From IMG/VR virus record IMGVR_UViG_3300017762_003882, positions 1 through 33,086 of that record: a DNA stretch of 33,086 nt; one strand, 5' to 3'. Shown one piece after another: positions 32,213-33,086 of the stretch. The notes under the pieces are model-generated. The model had not been told where the DNA came from and made no database searches. It was given only the letters and a program-made list of their open reading frames with translations. A program made the translations under genes and the position numbers. How positions within the stretch are numbered: position 1 is the stretch's first letter; each line of letters begins with the position of its first letter. Source of the stretch: a virus.

Positions 32213-32516
32213 GAAAAAAGGTAATACAGGTAAGTTACATTATGACTTTAGCATCAATTTGGCTTGTTATGTCCTAAATAAGGATAGATGGGTTCATAAC
32301 ACTGAAAGAATGTTTAGGTCTTTTAATGGTAAAAGAAAGTTAGCAGGGATTATAGATGGTGAGCATCAAGAAATAGAATATAATGGTCCTGTTTACTATT
32401 ATAATACTAATGAAATAGTACCTGAATCTAAATTAGAATTAGGTATTAATTGGGGTGATAATTCTCCCCAACAAACAACTTCTCGAAGAAGTGAATTAAA
32501 GCACTTGGCTAATTAG
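32205..32516 (+). CDS. Unknown 103-residue protein, GTG start
   Basis: Not recognised. The start is GTG at 32205, 8 bases inside the preceding gene, giving MSEKKGNTGK; there is no ATG near. The protein is soluble, with an aromatic-rich middle (YNGPVYYYNTNEIV) and a polar C-terminus (SPQQTTSRRSEL). It may bind nucleic acid or be a small structural part. The downstream spacer carries a promoter. Confidence 0.6.
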   Translation: MSEKKGNTGKLHYDFSINLACYVLNKDRWVHNTERMFRSFNGKRKLAGIIDGEHQEIEYNGPVYYYNTNEIVPESKLELGINWGDNSPQQTTSRRSELKHLAN

Positions 32517-32535
32517 AAACAAGTTATTATATTTA
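32505..32535 (+). promoter_or_regulatory. Promoter for the 67-residue gene
   Basis: TTG at 32505-32507 lies inside the end of the preceding gene, and TATATTTA is at 32528-32535, spacer exactly 20 bases. Only four bases separate the second box from the ATG at 32540, so the transcript would have almost no leader. Confidence 0.65.
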
Positions 32536-32539
32536 AGAA

Positions 32540-32743
32540 ATGGAAAAACGAAAATATCGTAAATATGTTGCCCCTGAAATGTATGTAGTATTAAACCAAG
32601 ACGGAGAGGTATTTACAGGTATTAAAGGAGGAAAATTCCAATATTCAAGTAATTGGTCTGAAGCTAAACCTTTAGGAATAGATCATACTGGTTATTTATT
32701 GAGGGAAAAAGGAAATGAATTAATTAAAGAAACAGAAATATGA
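32540..32743 (+). CDS. Unknown 67-residue protein, possibly leaderless
   Basis: Not recognised. Small and probably beta-rich (EMYVVLNQDGEVFTGIKGGKFQYSSNW). The start is ATG at 32540, four bases past the TATATTTA box, so transcription would begin at or beside the start codon. It overlaps the thioredoxin gene as ATGA, so it can carry ribosomes into it. Confidence 0.65.
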   Translation: MEKRKYRKYVAPEMYVVLNQDGEVFTGIKGGKFQYSSNWSEAKPLGIDHTGYLLREKGNELIKETEI

Positions 32744-32976
32744 AATATCTTTATTTCAGTGCCTCATGGTGTGGGCCTTGTCAAACACTAAAACCCGTAA
32801 TGGAGCAAGTAAGTAAAACTATTCCAGTAACAAAAATTGACGTTGATACGGATGCTCAAACAGTCTCTGACTATGGGATTAGAAGTGTTCCTACAGTTGT
32901 ATTAGTTAAGAACGGAAGAGAAGTTAAACGCTTTTTAGGAGTACAGCCTTTAGAGACATATCTAAATCCATTATAG
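32740..32976 (+). CDS. Thioredoxin
   Basis: A short thioredoxin of 78 residues. The active site is WCGPC (10-14), with the following lysine-proline (LKPVM), the cis-proline loop GIRSVPTVVLV (about 47-57) and a final helix. Bacterial thioredoxins have about 105 residues, so the N-terminal strand and helix are missing, a trimmed form also found in phages. It would reduce ribonucleotide reductase or protein disulfides. The stop is followed by a hairpin and a new promoter. Confidence 0.93.
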   Translation: MKYLYFSASWCGPCQTLKPVMEQVSKTIPVTKIDVDTDAQTVSDYGIRSVPTVVLVKNGREVKRFLGVQPLETYLNPL

Positions 32977-32981
32977 GAGAA

Positions 32982-33006
32982 AACCAATATAAATTTGGTT
33001 ATTTTA
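32982..33006 (+). terminator. Hairpin after the thioredoxin gene
   Basis: AACCAA (32982-32987) pairs with TTGGTT (32995-33000) around a seven-base loop, followed by ATTTTAAAATTG. The right arm includes the TTTG of the next promoter, so the hairpin may terminate the thioredoxin transcript, hide or mark the promoter, or both. The stem is only six base pairs. Confidence 0.35.
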
Positions 33007-33025
33007 AAATTGTTTTGTATATTTA
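32994..33025 (+). promoter_or_regulatory. Promoter for the last gene
   Basis: TTTG at 32994-32997 and TATATTTA at 33018-33025 with a spacer of exactly 20 bases. The ATG at 33039 follows after 13 bases, preceded by GTT. Confidence 0.7.
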
Positions 33026-33038
33026 AATAAATCATGTT

Positions 33039-33086
33039 ATGAAAAAATTACTATTAGTAATCCCACTATTTTTATCTTTAAGTATA
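33039..33086 (+). CDS. Start of a secreted or membrane protein (incomplete)
   Basis: Only the first 16 residues are in the window, MKKLLLVIPLFLSLSI. Two lysines followed by a hydrophobic run make this look like a signal peptide; a lipoprotein is also possible. An ATG five bases earlier is followed by a stop after one codon and is not used. The gene has its own promoter and a short leader. The protein cannot be identified further. Confidence 0.6.
   Translation, partial: MKKLLLVIPLFLSLSI

Overview
The window looks like part of the genome of a T4-type tailed phage that probably infects a member of the Bacteroidota (flavobacteria-like). The phage call rests on a T4-type replisome: family B DNA polymerase, gp45-like sliding clamp, gp44-like clamp-loader ATPase and gp62-like clamp-loader subunit. 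These sit in tightly packed genes, all on the + strand, in AT-rich DNA. The host call is an inference from two signals. Start codons have no Shine-Dalgarno sequence but are often preceded by A-rich DNA and GTT(T). Five intergenic promoters have the form TTG-N20-TATATTTA, which resembles the Bacteroidota housekeeping promoter (TTTG ... TAnnTTTG).

Layout. (1) 1-9647, replication and chaperones: a MazG-like pyrophosphohydrolase; DNA polymerase split into two fragments around an unrelated 89-residue ORF; sliding clamp; Hsp20; GroES; full-length GroEL; a small unknown; gp44-like ATPase; a small unknown; gp62-like subunit; and a PD-(D/E)XK Cas4/RecB-like nuclease with a cysteine cluster. (2) 9705-29256, a ribbon-helix-helix protein followed by about 20 genes for making and transferring sugars. 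It includes GT-A and GT-B glycosyltransferases, a HAD phosphatase, a cytidylyltransferase fused to a DRE-TIM aldolase, a sialyltransferase-like protein, a 2OG-Fe(II) oxygenase, two DegT-type aminotransferase-fold proteins, a formyltransferase, a 4,6-dehydratase, GDP-mannose 4,6-dehydratase, a PIG-L deacetylase, a WbqC-like protein, a methyltransferase and an epimerase. Most of these genes overlap or nearly touch, as in a single operon. (3) 29282-33086, small accessory genes: UVR-motif proteins, an HTH/zinc-finger protein with a degenerate HNH domain, several short unknowns each under its own repeated promoter, a thioredoxin, and the beginning of a secreted protein.

How the genes may work together. 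The replisome parts form the usual polymerase, clamp and clamp-loader machine. GroES, GroEL and Hsp20 would fold virion proteins. The sugar block carries parts for at least two activated sugars. One is a formamido-deoxy sugar (GDP-mannose or UDP-GlcNAc dehydratase, then aminotransferase, then formyltransferase). The other may be a CMP-activated keto-acid sugar (aldolase + cytidylyltransferase + phosphatase, with a GT42-like transferase next to them). The acceptor (virion protein, phage DNA or host surface) cannot be told from the sequence.

No gap longer than about 90 bases lacks a gene. I see no tRNA, rRNA, CRISPR array, insertion sequence or integrase. Both ends of the window cut through the genome, and the last gene is incomplete.
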